Positions 28,218 through 35,865 of a DNA stretch of 36,469 nt are shown in pieces. The position numbers were made by a program, and so were the translations under genes. The stretch covers positions 1 to 36,469 of the forward strand of contig CAILUD010000189.1 in the NCBI GenBank assembly GCA_903837285.1, read 5' to 3'. Source of the stretch: an uncultured Bacteroidota bacterium. GTDB lineage: Bacteria; Bacteroidota; Bacteroidia; Bacteroidales; GWA2-32-17. Below the pieces are notes generated by a model, which was given only the letters and a program-made list of their open reading frames with translations, searched no databases and had not been told where the DNA came from. The stretch's first letter is position 1; each line of letters begins with the position of its first letter.

Positions 28218-28813
28218 CAATCGATTTTACAAAAAACAACGGCCTTGTGCCTGTTATTATTCAAGACTATCTTAATCTCCAGGTTTTAATGCTTGGTTAT
28301 ATGAATGAAGAAGCATTTCAGAAAACACAAAAGGAATTAAAAGTTACTTTTTTTAGTCGCAGTAAAAACCGTTTGTGGACCAAAGGCGAAACCTCCGGCA
28401 ATTTTCTTCTGGTAAAAGATATGAAAATTGATTGTGACAACGATACATTGCTTATTAAAGTCCAGCCTATTGGCCCGACCTGTCATAAAGGAACAACTTC
28501 CTGTTTTGATGAAGAAACATCAAAAGGTTTTTTATATGTGCTACAGCAGACCATTGAACAGCGTATAGAAGATAACGACGAAAATTCGTATACCAACAAA
28601 TTATTTAAACGCGGCATTAACAAAGTAGCTCAGAAAGTAGGAGAAGAAGCCATAGAACTGGTTATTGAAGCGAAAGACAATAACGAAGAACTATTTAAAA
28701 ACGAAGCAGCTGATTTACTATATCATTTCTTAATTTTATTAAGATCTAAAAATACTATGCTCGAAGATGTTGAGGGAATTTTAAAGAAAAGAGCAGAAAG
28801 TTCAAAAAGATAA
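28214..28813 (+). CDS. hisIE: Bifunctional phosphoribosyl-AMP cyclohydrolase / phosphoribosyl-ATP pyrophosphatase
   Basis: 199 residues, a fusion catalysing steps 2 and 3. N-terminal HisI (1-about 105): [23 protein letters not shown] and [11 protein letters not shown], giving Mg and Zn ligands. C-terminal HisE (about 110-199): [15 protein letters not shown] and [17 protein letters not shown], the MazG-like metal site. Last gene of the operon; overlaps hisF by 4 bases. Confidence 0.96.
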   Translation: MTIDFTKNNGLVPVIIQDYLNLQVLMLGYMNEEAFQKTQKELKVTFFSRSKNRLWTKGETSGNFLLVKDMKIDCDNDTLLIKVQPIGPTCHKGTTSCFDEETSKGFLYVLQQTIEQRIEDNDENSYTNKLFKRGINKVAQKVGEEAIELVIEAKDNNEELFKNEAADLLYHFLILLRSKNTMLEDVEGILKKRAESSKR

Positions 28814-28828
28814 AAGATTCTTTTTTAT
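28804..28828 (+). terminator. Weak A/T hairpin at the end of the his operon
   Basis: AAAAAGA and TCTTTTT form a 7-bp stem with an 8-base loop that includes the hisIE stop, followed by T-rich sequence. The stem has one G/C pair only, so termination would be leaky. Confidence 0.3.
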
Positions 28829-28832
28829 TTAG

Positions 28833-28840
28833 TATTTTTG
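28833..28840 (+). promoter_or_regulatory. -7 box for the ATP-grasp gene
   Basis: TATTTTTG is an exact TAnnTTTG match 31 bases before the ATG at 28871. A TTG inside it (28838) is in frame with the gene but is better explained as promoter. No clear -33 element. Confidence 0.45.
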
Positions 28841-28870
28841 AATCATTTTAAACAAAATTTAATACAGTCA

Positions 28871-30034
28871 ATGTTTTTAATAGATAAACCCTACGTTTCC
28901 GACTTTTTAATAAAGACTTTAAAAGACAATAATTTTCCAGTAATCTCTACCCAAAATGCAAGAGAATTAATGCCAGAGGAAGCATTGAACTGGATTTCAG
29001 AAGAAGAAGCAATTGCAATTATTAACAATGTACCAAATACTTCTCTTTATTTAAATTCTGAAAATGGTACTGCATGGATTTACAATAACCTTGGTTCATC
29101 TGCTAAAGCAAAACATAGCAGTATTTTTAAAGACAAATTCAGATTCAGAGAATTATTAAAAGATTCTTTTCCTGATTTATTTTATAAGGTTGTTACAATT
29201 GAAGAAATTCAAAAATTAAGCCTGTATGGTATTCACTTCCCATTTGTTATAAAGCCATCAGTGGGATTTTTCAGCATTGGGGTTTATACTATACACAATT
29301 TACAAGAATGGGAAATTACAAAAAAAGAACTGAAATATGAAAATCTGCAAACAATTTACCCGAAAGAAGTATTAAACACATCTTCCTTTATTATTGAAGG
29401 TTATATAAAGGGTGAAGAATATGCTGTAGATTGTTATTTCAACAATATTGGAGAAGTTGTAATTTTAAATATTCTTCATCACAAGTTTTCATCAAGTTCT
29501 GACATCAACGATAGGGTTTATACCACTTCTAAAGAAATTATATTAAACTACAAACAATTGATTGAGGAGTTTTTGCAAACAATAAGCAATAAAACAGGTT
29601 TAAGAAATTTTCCGGCTCACGTAGAATTAAGAATTGATGACACCGGCCGTATCTGTCCTATTGAGGTAAACCCTTTACGTTTTGGTGGAATATGCAGCAC
29701 AGGCGACTTAACATGGCATGCATACGGAATTAATTCATATGAATATTTTATGCTAAATAAAAACCCTGATTGGGAAAATATTTTTGCAACCAGAAACAAT
29801 AAAAAGTATAGTAACATTGTACTAAATAATAATTCCGGATTTGCCCCATCAGAGATCAAACATTTCGATTATGATCTTTTGACAAAAGAATTTGAAAATA
29901 TTTTAGAATTAAGAAAAATGGATATTATCAAATATGGAGTATTTGGATTTATTTTCACCGAAACAAGCCCTGAAAATGAAGAAGAACTTAATAATATTCT
30001 GATTTCAGATTTAAAGAAATATATTACAGTTTAA
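28871..30034 (+). CDS. ATP-grasp domain protein
   Basis: 387 residues from ATG 28871. An ATP-grasp ligase fold is visible: the lysine strand PFVIKPSVGFFSIGVY, the IIEGYIKGEEYAVDCYF nucleotide-binding strand, and the metal-binding HVELRIDDTGRICPIEVNPLRFGG. Such enzymes activate a carboxylate with ATP and join it to an amine or thiol; the substrate is not identifiable. It lies 57 bases after hisIE on the same strand, but a -7 box between them suggests independent transcription, with possible read-through. An in-frame TTG at 28838 would add 11 residues and falls within the promoter box. Confidence 0.8.
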   Translation: MFLIDKPYVSDFLIKTLKDNNFPVISTQNARELMPEEALNWISEEEAIAIINNVPNTSLYLNSENGTAWIYNNLGSSAKAKHSSIFKDKFRFRELLKDSFPDLFYKVVTIEEIQKLSLYGIHFPFVIKPSVGFFSIGVYTIHNLQEWEITKKELKYENLQTIYPKEVLNTSSFIIEGYIKGEEYAVDCYFNNIGEVVILNILHHKFSSSSDINDRVYTTSKEIILNYKQLIEEFLQTISNKTGLRNFPAHVELRIDDTGRICPIEVNPLRFGGICSTGDLTWHAYGINSYEYFMLNKNPDWENIFATRNNKKYSNIVLNNNSGFAPSEIKHFDYDLLTKEFENILELRKMDIIKYGVFGFIFTETSPENEEELNNILISDLKKYITV

Positions 30035-30049
30035 TAAATTTTGCAGCTT

Positions 30050-30070
30050 GTCGGGATTTATAATCCCGAC
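30050..30070. repeat. Perfect palindrome with TTATA loop
   Basis: GTCGGGAT and ATCCCGAC pair perfectly around TTATA. A sister hairpin with the same loop follows 10 bases later. No T run follows, so it is not an obvious terminator. Confidence 0.75.
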
Positions 30071-30079
30071 GTTATTAAT

Positions 30080-30098
30080 TGAGGATTTATAATCCTCA
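30080..30098. repeat. Second palindrome with the same TTATA loop
   Basis: TGAGGAT and ATCCTCA pair perfectly around TTATA. Compared with the preceding hairpin the stem bases differ on both sides in a compensating way. Confidence 0.75.
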
Positions 30099-30143
30099 CT
30101 ATTATCTACTCCATGGTTTATGGTATCTACAGCTACTAGGGAT

Positions 30144-30160
30144 TATCTGTGTAATCTGTG
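30144..30160. repeat. Short tandem repeat ATCTGTG-TA-ATCTGTG-G
   Basis: Two ATCTGTG copies separated by TA. It lies in the same gap as the two palindromes; I think of it as a dispersed intergenic repeat, but copy number cannot be judged here. Confidence 0.4.
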
Positions 30161-30234
30161 GCATAAAACAAAAACGTTAATCAAGTAACCGAGCCTAGAG
30201 AATACTTATTATTAAAATAATTAAAAAGTATTTA

Positions 30235-30266
30235 TTGTGGTAATTACCTCATAAATCTTATTTTTG
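30235..30266 (+). promoter_or_regulatory. Promoter of the EF-hand-like lipoprotein gene
   Basis: TATTTTTG (30259-30266) matches TAnnTTTG exactly; TTG at 30235-30237 lies 21 bases upstream. The ATG follows at 30286. Confidence 0.5.
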
Positions 30267-30285
30267 TATACCAAAGAAATAAAAA

Positions 30286-31104
30286 ATGCAACACAAATTA
30301 ACAAATTCATTTTCAGTAAAGATTATATTAAGTAATCTGATTTTGATAACGCTTTTTGCCTCTTGTATCCACAAAAAAGCAGAGCAAAAAGAGGAGCAAA
30401 TTAGTATTATTGGTTCTGAAATAGCAAATGTAACCGATACTCTTAACTCAATTCAAGGAAATATTTCATTAAATCAGATTGCAACAAATCCAAATTCCGT
30501 TATACTCACCGGTCTTCCAGAACATAGATTAGTTACGGTTTACAAGTCAAAGAAAAATGGAGAACCCCGATCTGTAACTGAACGTTATTCAAGTTACTCA
30601 AGTTATTCGTATAATGATTATGACGACGAAAACGAAGAACAGGAGCATTACATGCCCGGCATCGATATTCTTTACGGATATAATCTTTTAAATATTGCAC
30701 ATTACGATTTAAAAACCGAAAAACTTAATTTTTTGTTTAATAGCCCATCATTAATTAAAACATTATATTACCCATGTTTTACACAGGATTCGTTGAATAA
30801 AAAACCTATAAATCGCAATTATTTTTTAGTTTCAGTTTATGATGAAGATACTAATAAAGATACACTCATAAACAAAAAAGATCTTAGAAGATTTTACTGT
30901 TTTGATGCAACTTGCACAGTAAAAACACAACTAATACCTGCAAATTATTCTGTAACAGAGTCACAATACGATTCTCAAAATGACGTAATGTATGTTTTTG
31001 CTAAATTGGATCTCAATAATAATGGAACTATTGATAAAAAAGAGCCTATCCATATCTTTTGGATTAACATAGCTGCTCCAGCCGTTGCTAAGCGTTTGTA
31101 TTAG
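30286..31104 (+). CDS. Lipoprotein with an EF-hand-like loop
   Basis: 272 residues with a lipoprotein signal ending LFASC (Cys27). The middle has a Ser/Tyr stretch and an acidic Asp/Glu run (about 100-121). Near the C-terminus DLNNNGTIDKKE (242-253) matches a calcium-binding EF-hand/dockerin loop (D-x-N-x-N-G-x-I-D-x-x-E), and DEDTNKDTLINKKDL (186-200) is a looser copy. Calcium binding is inferred. The overall family is not recognised. It is transcribed alone, behind its own promoter. Confidence 0.75.
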   Translation: MQHKLTNSFSVKIILSNLILITLFASCIHKKAEQKEEQISIIGSEIANVTDTLNSIQGNISLNQIATNPNSVILTGLPEHRLVTVYKSKKNGEPRSVTERYSSYSSYSYNDYDDENEEQEHYMPGIDILYGYNLLNIAHYDLKTEKLNFLFNSPSLIKTLYYPCFTQDSLNKKPINRNYFLVSVYDEDTNKDTLINKKDLRRFYCFDATCTVKTQLIPANYSVTESQYDSQNDVMYVFAKLDLNNNGTIDKKEPIHIFWINIAAPAVAKRLY

Positions 31105-31208
31105 TTTTTATTGAAGTATTTTATCTACAACAATATGCTCAACATTACATAATCTTAAATAGAATTCATCTTATTTCCATTATTTATTCTGATTATAATA
31201 AAGCACAC

Positions 31209-31655
31209 ATGAAAACAATAATAATATTTGCTACATTTTGCATTCTGGCAACTACAGCTATGGGACAAATAGTGAACCCTGGTTACGACTCTACTTTAGC
31301 GAAAACACTAGGAGCAGACGAATACGGAATGAAATGGTAAGTATTTGTGATACTGAAAACAGGTAGTAATAATATTGAAGATAAAGTTAAACGCGACAGC
31401 CTGTTTGCCGGTCATATGGCTAACATAAATCGTTTAGCTGATATGGGGAAATTAATAATTGCCAGCCCGTTTGGAAAAAACGATAAAACATATCGAGGAT
31501 TATTTATTCTAAATGTTAAAACAACTGATGAAGCAAATGAACTACTCCAAACAGATCCTGCAATAAAAGCAAAAGTTTTTGATGTTGAATTATATAACTG
31601 GTATGGTTCGGCAGCTATTCCGGAATATTTAAAATTCCACGATAAAATCGAATAG
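31209..31655 (+). pseudogene. YciI-like exported protein interrupted by an in-frame TAA
   Basis: The ATG at 31209 starts a signal peptide (MKTIIIFATFCILATTAMGQ) and then NPGYDSTLAKTLGADEYGMKW before TAA at 31338-31340. The same frame continues without any shift: VFVILKTGSNNIEDKVKRD through to TAG at 31653-31655, with GHMANINRLADMGKLIIASPFG and GLFILNVKTTDEANELLQTDPA, typical of YciI-like proteins. Read through, it would be 148 residues with Tyr (TAT or TAC) the likely original at codon 44. The downstream part could start at GTG 31347 but would have no signal peptide. A nonsense mutation, a sequencing error or read-through are all possible. Confidence 0.75.
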
Positions 31656-31723
31656 GTAAAAATCAAATAATCGGGGATTTCGGATTTTTATCATGCTAAA
31701 TAACATGTATTGATATATTTTTA

Positions 31724-31731
31724 TATCTTTG
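31724..31731 (+). promoter_or_regulatory. -7 box for the type IX cargo gene
   Basis: TATCTTTG is an exact TAnnTTTG match, giving a 5' leader of about 70 bases before ATG 31809. No clear -33 element at the normal distance. Confidence 0.4.
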
Positions 31732-31808
31732 TAATAAATATATTATACCCATAGTTAACGTATTGTGAAATCGTATAATGTTGTAGAACATAAATAAAAA
31801 ACAAAAAT

Positions 31809-32306
31809 ATGCTACATAAAAGATTTATATTAAGTGTTGTTTTCTTTTTTGGCTTTGGGCTAATAGGAATACATGCACAAGAAATTCATCAAACCATTTC
31901 TACTTCAGGCGGAGAAGATTCGGGTATAGGTGGTTCAATAAGTTATTCGGTTGGTCAGATTGTATACACTACTAATACTGGCACAAATGGTTCGGAGTCG
32001 CAAGGGGTTCAACAACCTTATGAGATTTCAGTTGTAACCGGGCTTGAAGAATCGGCAGGAATAAATCTAACTCTTTCGGCTTTTCCAAACCCAACAACAA
32101 ATGTTCTACAATTAAAAATCGAGAATTATAGCAAAGAAAATATGTCTTATCAAATTTACGACATAAATGGAAAACTTTTAGAAACAAAAAAAATTGATAG
32201 TAACATAACAAACATTGTGATGGGCAATTTTGTATCATCTAATTATTTTCTTAAAATAAACAATAACAACGAACTAGTAAAAACTTTTAAAATAACCAAA
32301 AACTAA
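31809..32306 (+). CDS. Type IX secretion C-terminal sorting domain protein
   Basis: 165 residues: signal peptide (about 1-23, ending IHAQ), a short body (SGIGGSISYSVGQIVYTTNT, QGVQQPYEISVVTGLEE) and a C-terminal type A sorting domain (about 88-165): LSAFPNPTTNVLQLKI, YQIYDINGKLLETKKI, NYFLKINNNNELVKTFKITKN. The sorting domain directs passage through the outer membrane and is usually cut off. The mature body is only about 65 residues. The next gene begins 6 bases downstream, so the two are probably made together. Confidence 0.88.
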   Translation: MLHKRFILSVVFFFGFGLIGIHAQEIHQTISTSGGEDSGIGGSISYSVGQIVYTTNTGTNGSESQGVQQPYEISVVTGLEESAGINLTLSAFPNPTTNVLQLKIENYSKENMSYQIYDINGKLLETKKIDSNITNIVMGNFVSSNYFLKINNNNELVKTFKITKN

Positions 32307-32312
32307 TAACAA

Positions 32313-33806
32313 ATGAAAAAACTATTTTCAATTATAGTCGCAATTTTAATATTTGCAACTATTTTCCTGCCACAGCAGGCAAGTGCTCAAACACCTCAAA
32401 AATTTAGTTATCAGGCAGTTATGCGAAATGTTAGTAATGCGTTAGTTACAAATACTGTTGTTGGCATGAAAGTTAGTATTTTACAAGGTTCTTCAACAGG
32501 AACTCTGGTTTATTCTGAAATAAAAGCACCAACAACTAATGCTAATGGTCTTGCAACAATTTCTATTGGTGATGAAATTGGATTTGATACAATTAACTGG
32601 GCAAATGGTCCTTATTTTATTAAAACAGAAACTGACCCTCTCGGTGGAACAAATTACACAATTACCGGAACAAGCCAATTGTTGAGCGTTCCATATGCAT
32701 TACATGCCAAAACTGCTGAAAGTATTACAGGTACTATTATTGAAAAAGAAGGAGTAGGATTAGGTGAAATAACATCTGCAAATTTTAGAATACAACCTAT
32801 ATCACCATCATTAATGTATAGAGGAAAACTTTACGATAACAATGGTCAACCTTTAAATGGTGTTTATGCAATTACAGTTCGTTTGCATAATGCAGAAATT
32901 GGTGGAACTTTGATTTGGCAAAATGTATGGTCTGTTCCTGTTGCTAATGGAATTTTTAATATTGATATTACTTCGGCTAGTACTAGTTTGTATGGTATTT
33001 TTGAATTCAACCCTCAATTATTTTATGAATTTTCAATAAGTTCTGATCCAGCAATGACACCACGAAAGAAATTCGAAACAGTACCGAATGCAATTACCTC
33101 AAATTATGTTGAATGGGTTAATGTTGGTGGCGCTCCAACCTTTTCACAAGTTGCAACAAGTGGCGATTATAACGATTTAATTAATACACCTGTTGGCACA
33201 ACACCTGGTCAAATGCTATATTGGAATGGAACAGCATGGGTATATATTACTTCTGGTTTAAACGGACAAATATTAAAATATAAAAATGGAATACCAACAT
33301 GGTCAGATGGTAGCATTAATGATTTAAATGTTGGTGATAGTTATCAAGGTGGAATAATTGCATATTTTTTACAACCTGGCGATCCTGGTTACGATTCTAA
33401 CATCCGTCACGGTATTATTGCTGCAACAAGCGATCAATCTGATTCAGAATGGGGTTGTTTTGGAACGGCAATATCTGGGGCAGGAGGAATAATACTAGGA
33501 ACGGGAAATCAAAATACTATTGATATTGTGGCTGGTTGTTCGACGGTCGGAATTGCTGCTGAAATTTGCGCTAACTTAACCATTGGAAGTTATAGTGATT
33601 GGTATTTACCAAGTAGTGATGAATTAAATAAATTATTTCTTAATAAAAATGTGATTGGAGGTTTTTATGTTGGAGCCTTCAACTTCTATTGGAGTTCTAC
33701 TGAATCTGGATCTACTGATGCAATAGTTCAGGATTATAACACTGGCGGTCAAACTAACAGGACTAAGTCTAATCCAACTCGTTTTCGTGCAATTCGCTCT
33801 TTTTAA
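32313..33806 (+). CDS. Exported surface protein with C-terminal DUF1566 (Lcl_C) domain
   Basis: 497 residues: signal peptide (about 1-25), an N-terminal domain (PQKFSYQAVMRN to LLSVPYALHAKTAES), a second carbohydrate-module-like region (MYRGKLYDNNGQPLNGVYA), a spacer similar to tail-fibre linkers (FSQVATSGDYNDLINTP), then a DUF1566-type domain (about 340-497) with SYQGGIIAYFLQPGD, DWYLPSSDELNKLF, YWSSTES and RFRAIRSF. DUF1566 has an FGE/C-type-lectin-like fold often found in surface-exposed binding proteins. No sorting domain is visible at its end. Partner of the preceding type IX cargo gene by context. Confidence 0.82.
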   Translation: MKKLFSIIVAILIFATIFLPQQASAQTPQKFSYQAVMRNVSNALVTNTVVGMKVSILQGSSTGTLVYSEIKAPTTNANGLATISIGDEIGFDTINWANGPYFIKTETDPLGGTNYTITGTSQLLSVPYALHAKTAESITGTIIEKEGVGLGEITSANFRIQPISPSLMYRGKLYDNNGQPLNGVYAITVRLHNAEIGGTLIWQNVWSVPVANGIFNIDITSASTSLYGIFEFNPQLFYEFSISSDPAMTPRKKFETVPNAITSNYVEWVNVGGAPTFSQVATSGDYNDLINTPVGTTPGQMLYWNGTAWVYITSGLNGQILKYKNGIPTWSDGSINDLNVGDSYQGGIIAYFLQPGDPGYDSNIRHGIIAATSDQSDSEWGCFGTAISGAGGIILGTGNQNTIDIVAGCSTVGIAAEICANLTIGSYSDWYLPSSDELNKLFLNKNVIGGFYVGAFNFYWSSTESGSTDAIVQDYNTGGQTNRTKSNPTRFRAIRSF

Positions 33807-33828
33807 CATTATTCAAATATAATATTTA

Positions 33829-33870
33829 AAAGGTTGATATGGATTTATTCCTTATCAACCTTTATTTTTT
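33829..33870 (+). terminator. Rho-independent terminator between convergent genes
   Basis: AAGGTTGATA and TATCAACCTT pair around a 13-base loop, followed by TATTTTTT. On the opposite strand a T-rich stretch also follows the stem, so it may serve ribD as well. Confidence 0.75.
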
Positions 33871-33881
33871 CAGACATATAG

Positions 33882-34931
33882 TTATTTTATATTTTTAAAT
33901 ATTTCCAACTTGCTATCCAGAATCATTTCTGAAGAAAAAGGCTCTTTGTTAATAATTGGAGCAGATAATCCTTTGTCAAATGTTATATCACCAGTAAAAA
34001 CTCTCGCTTCGTCCCATAGATTTTTACAAATAAACGAATTTAAAGTCTGTGCTCCACCTTCAATAATTACCGACTGAATATTTCGATTATAAAGCTCGTT
34101 TAAAATGCCTTCGACAAGATTATCGTTAAAAGAAATTACTAAAGTTTCAATATTTTTTTCAGAGTTCTTTTCATTAAATTTTTCACTAATTATGATTGTT
34201 GGAGCTTTATCATTAAACACTTTAAGATTTTTAGGTAAACAATTGTTCTTGTCAATAACAATACGCAGTGGATTTTTACCAGTCCACGACCTGACGGTTA
34301 ATTCCGGGTTATCATTAATTGCAGTATTGCTTCCAATTAAAATTGCCTGTTCTTCCGACCTCCATTTATGAACTAAAGTTCTGCAGGTTTCATTTGTAAT
34401 CCATGTTATTTTGGAACTGTCATCTGTTCTTTCAACATCAATAAAACCATCTTTTGTCTGTGCCCACTTTAAAATAATGTATGGCCGCTGCTTTTTAAAA
34501 AAAGTAAAAAATCTGCGATTTACAAATTCATATTCCTTCTTTAAAACTCCTGTTTGAACATTAACACCTGCATTTTTTAAAATTTCTATCCCTTTACCTG
34601 CAACTTTTGGAAAAGGATCTTGTGAAGCAATTACCACTCGTGGAATACCACTTTTTACTATTAAATCAGCGCAAGGAGGAGTTTTTCCAAAATGAGAACA
34701 AGGCTCAAGCGTTACATATAGAGTAGAGTTGTTAAGTAATTCTTTGTTCTTGATAGAGTTAATTGCATTTACTTCAGCATGCGCCTCACCAAATTGCTGA
34801 TGAAATCCTTCGCCAATTATTTTTTCTTTATGAATAATTACACATCCAACCAATGGATTTGGAGCAGTGTGCCCTAAACCCATTTCTGCAAGTTCAATGC
34901 AACGTAGCATAAATTTTTGGTCGATGATCAT
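33882..34931 (-). CDS. ribD: Bifunctional riboflavin biosynthesis deaminase/reductase
   Basis: 349 residues. N-terminal cytidine-deaminase-like domain (about 1-145) with zinc residues H51 and catalytic E53 in AHAEVNAI and C78/C87 in EPCSHFGKTPPCADL. C-terminal NADPH reductase (about 150-349) with ILKWAQTKDGFI, ILIGSNTAINDNPELTVR and IIEGGAQTLNSF. It deaminates and then reduces the pyrimidine intermediate after GTP cyclohydrolase II in riboflavin synthesis. Other rib genes are absent here. Divergent from prmC with only 23 bases between starts, leaving no room for an FMN riboswitch. Confidence 0.95.
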   Translation of the reverse strand: MIIDQKFMLRCIELAEMGLGHTAPNPLVGCVIIHKEKIIGEGFHQQFGEAHAEVNAINSIKNKELLNNSTLYVTLEPCSHFGKTPPCADLIVKSGIPRVVIASQDPFPKVAGKGIEILKNAGVNVQTGVLKKEYEFVNRRFFTFFKKQRPYIILKWAQTKDGFIDVERTDDSSKITWITNETCRTLVHKWRSEEQAILIGSNTAINDNPELTVRSWTGKNPLRIVIDKNNCLPKNLKVFNDKAPTIIISEKFNEKNSEKNIETLVISFNDNLVEGILNELYNRNIQSVIIEGGAQTLNSFICKNLWDEARVFTGDITFDKGLSAPIINKEPFSSEMILDSKLEIFKNIK

Positions 34932-34942
34932 GCTTAATTTTT

Positions 34943-34950
34943 TATCTTTG
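34943..34950 (+). promoter_or_regulatory. -7 box immediately before prmC
   Basis: TATCTTTG matches TAnnTTTG exactly but ends only 4 bases before the prmC ATG, so a transcript from it would start at or just inside the gene. TTTG at 34916-34919 is 23 bases upstream, longer than usual. Confidence 0.35.
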
Positions 34951-34954
34951 CTCT

Positions 34955-35809
34955 ATGTCTGAAACTATAAATTCATACTTTAATCAACTAGTAAACAAGT
35001 TAAAAACAATTTATTCGGATAACGAATCTGAAAGTATTGCTTTTATGGTAGTTGAACATGTGCTAAATTACTCAAAATTCAGATATTCAGAAAATCGTTC
35101 GCAACCTTTTCCCAAAACAAAAAAAGGAAAATGGAAAACTTTAGAAATAAGGTTATTAAATTCAGAACCCATACAATATATTATAGGTGAAGCAGATTTT
35201 TTTGGTTTAAAATTCAAGGTTAATAATAATGTACTAATTCCAAGACAGGAAACAGAAGAATTAGTGCAATTAATTTTATCTGAAAATAATTCTGAAAAAA
35301 TAAAATTACTCGATATTGGTACAGGTAGTGGTTGTATTCCTGTTTCCTTAAAAAAGAAAAGAAATAACTGGGATATTTATGCAACTGATATTTCAAATAA
35401 TGTGCTTAAAATTGCGACAGAAAATGCGACAGAAAATAATGCAGAAATAACATTTTTACAAGATGATATTTGTAATTCAGTAGCGTTTAATTCAGATAAT
35501 AAATTTGATGTTATTGTAAGCAATCCACCGTATATTCCGATAATGGAGATTGATAAAATGCACCGTAATGTTAAAGATTTCGAGCCACATTTAGCACTTT
35601 TTTCTCCGGATGATAATCCTTTAATTTTTTATCAACATATTGCAGAATTTTCGCAAATACATTTAAATAAAAACGGAACTTTATATGTAGAAATTCATGA
35701 AAAGTTTGCAAATGAAGTGTCAAGATTATTTAAAAACAAAGAACTTAAAAACATAAATATTATTAATGATATAAACGAAAAAGCAAGAATTGTAAAAGCA
35801 AACTACTAA
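34955..35809 (+). CDS. prmC: Peptide chain release factor N5-glutamine methyltransferase
   Basis: 284 residues, full length. N-terminal helical domain (about 1-75) that recognises the release factor, then a SAM domain with LLDIGTGSGCIPVSL (motif I) and SNPPYIP (NPPY at 190-193), the signature that places the glutamine amide for methylation of the GGQ motif in RF1/RF2. RPQE-like start region IPRQETEELV is also typical. Confidence 0.95.
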   Translation: MSETINSYFNQLVNKLKTIYSDNESESIAFMVVEHVLNYSKFRYSENRSQPFPKTKKGKWKTLEIRLLNSEPIQYIIGEADFFGLKFKVNNNVLIPRQETEELVQLILSENNSEKIKLLDIGTGSGCIPVSLKKKRNNWDIYATDISNNVLKIATENATENNAEITFLQDDICNSVAFNSDNKFDVIVSNPPYIPIMEIDKMHRNVKDFEPHLALFSPDDNPLIFYQHIAEFSQIHLNKNGTLYVEIHEKFANEVSRLFKNKELKNINIINDINEKARIVKANY

Positions 35810-35811
35810 CA

Positions 35812-35836
35812 GTCCCCTGAGCGGAGTCGAAGGGTC
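35812..35836. repeat. Short dispersed-type repeat (CCCCTGAGCGGAGTCGAAGGG)
   Basis: The core CCCTGAGCGGAGTCGAAGGG sits between prmC and recX; CCC and GGG ends pair loosely. I recognise this type as a common dispersed intergenic sequence in Bacteroidota and other bacteria; only this copy is in the window. Confidence 0.45.
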
Positions 35837-35865
35837 TACTGGTATTCTAAAAACAAAATATTAAT

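Noticed and set aside
28838-28870. TTG start for the ATP-grasp gene
   Set aside because: The TTG forms the last three bases of an exact TAnnTTTG promoter box; the ATG at 28871 fits better.
32313-33806. Diversity-generating retroelement with DUF1566 target
   Set aside because: No reverse transcriptase gene and no template repeat near the C-terminal region were seen in the window.
34932-34954. FMN riboswitch upstream of ribD
   Set aside because: Only 23 bases separate the ribD and prmC starts, and no RFN-like sequence is present.
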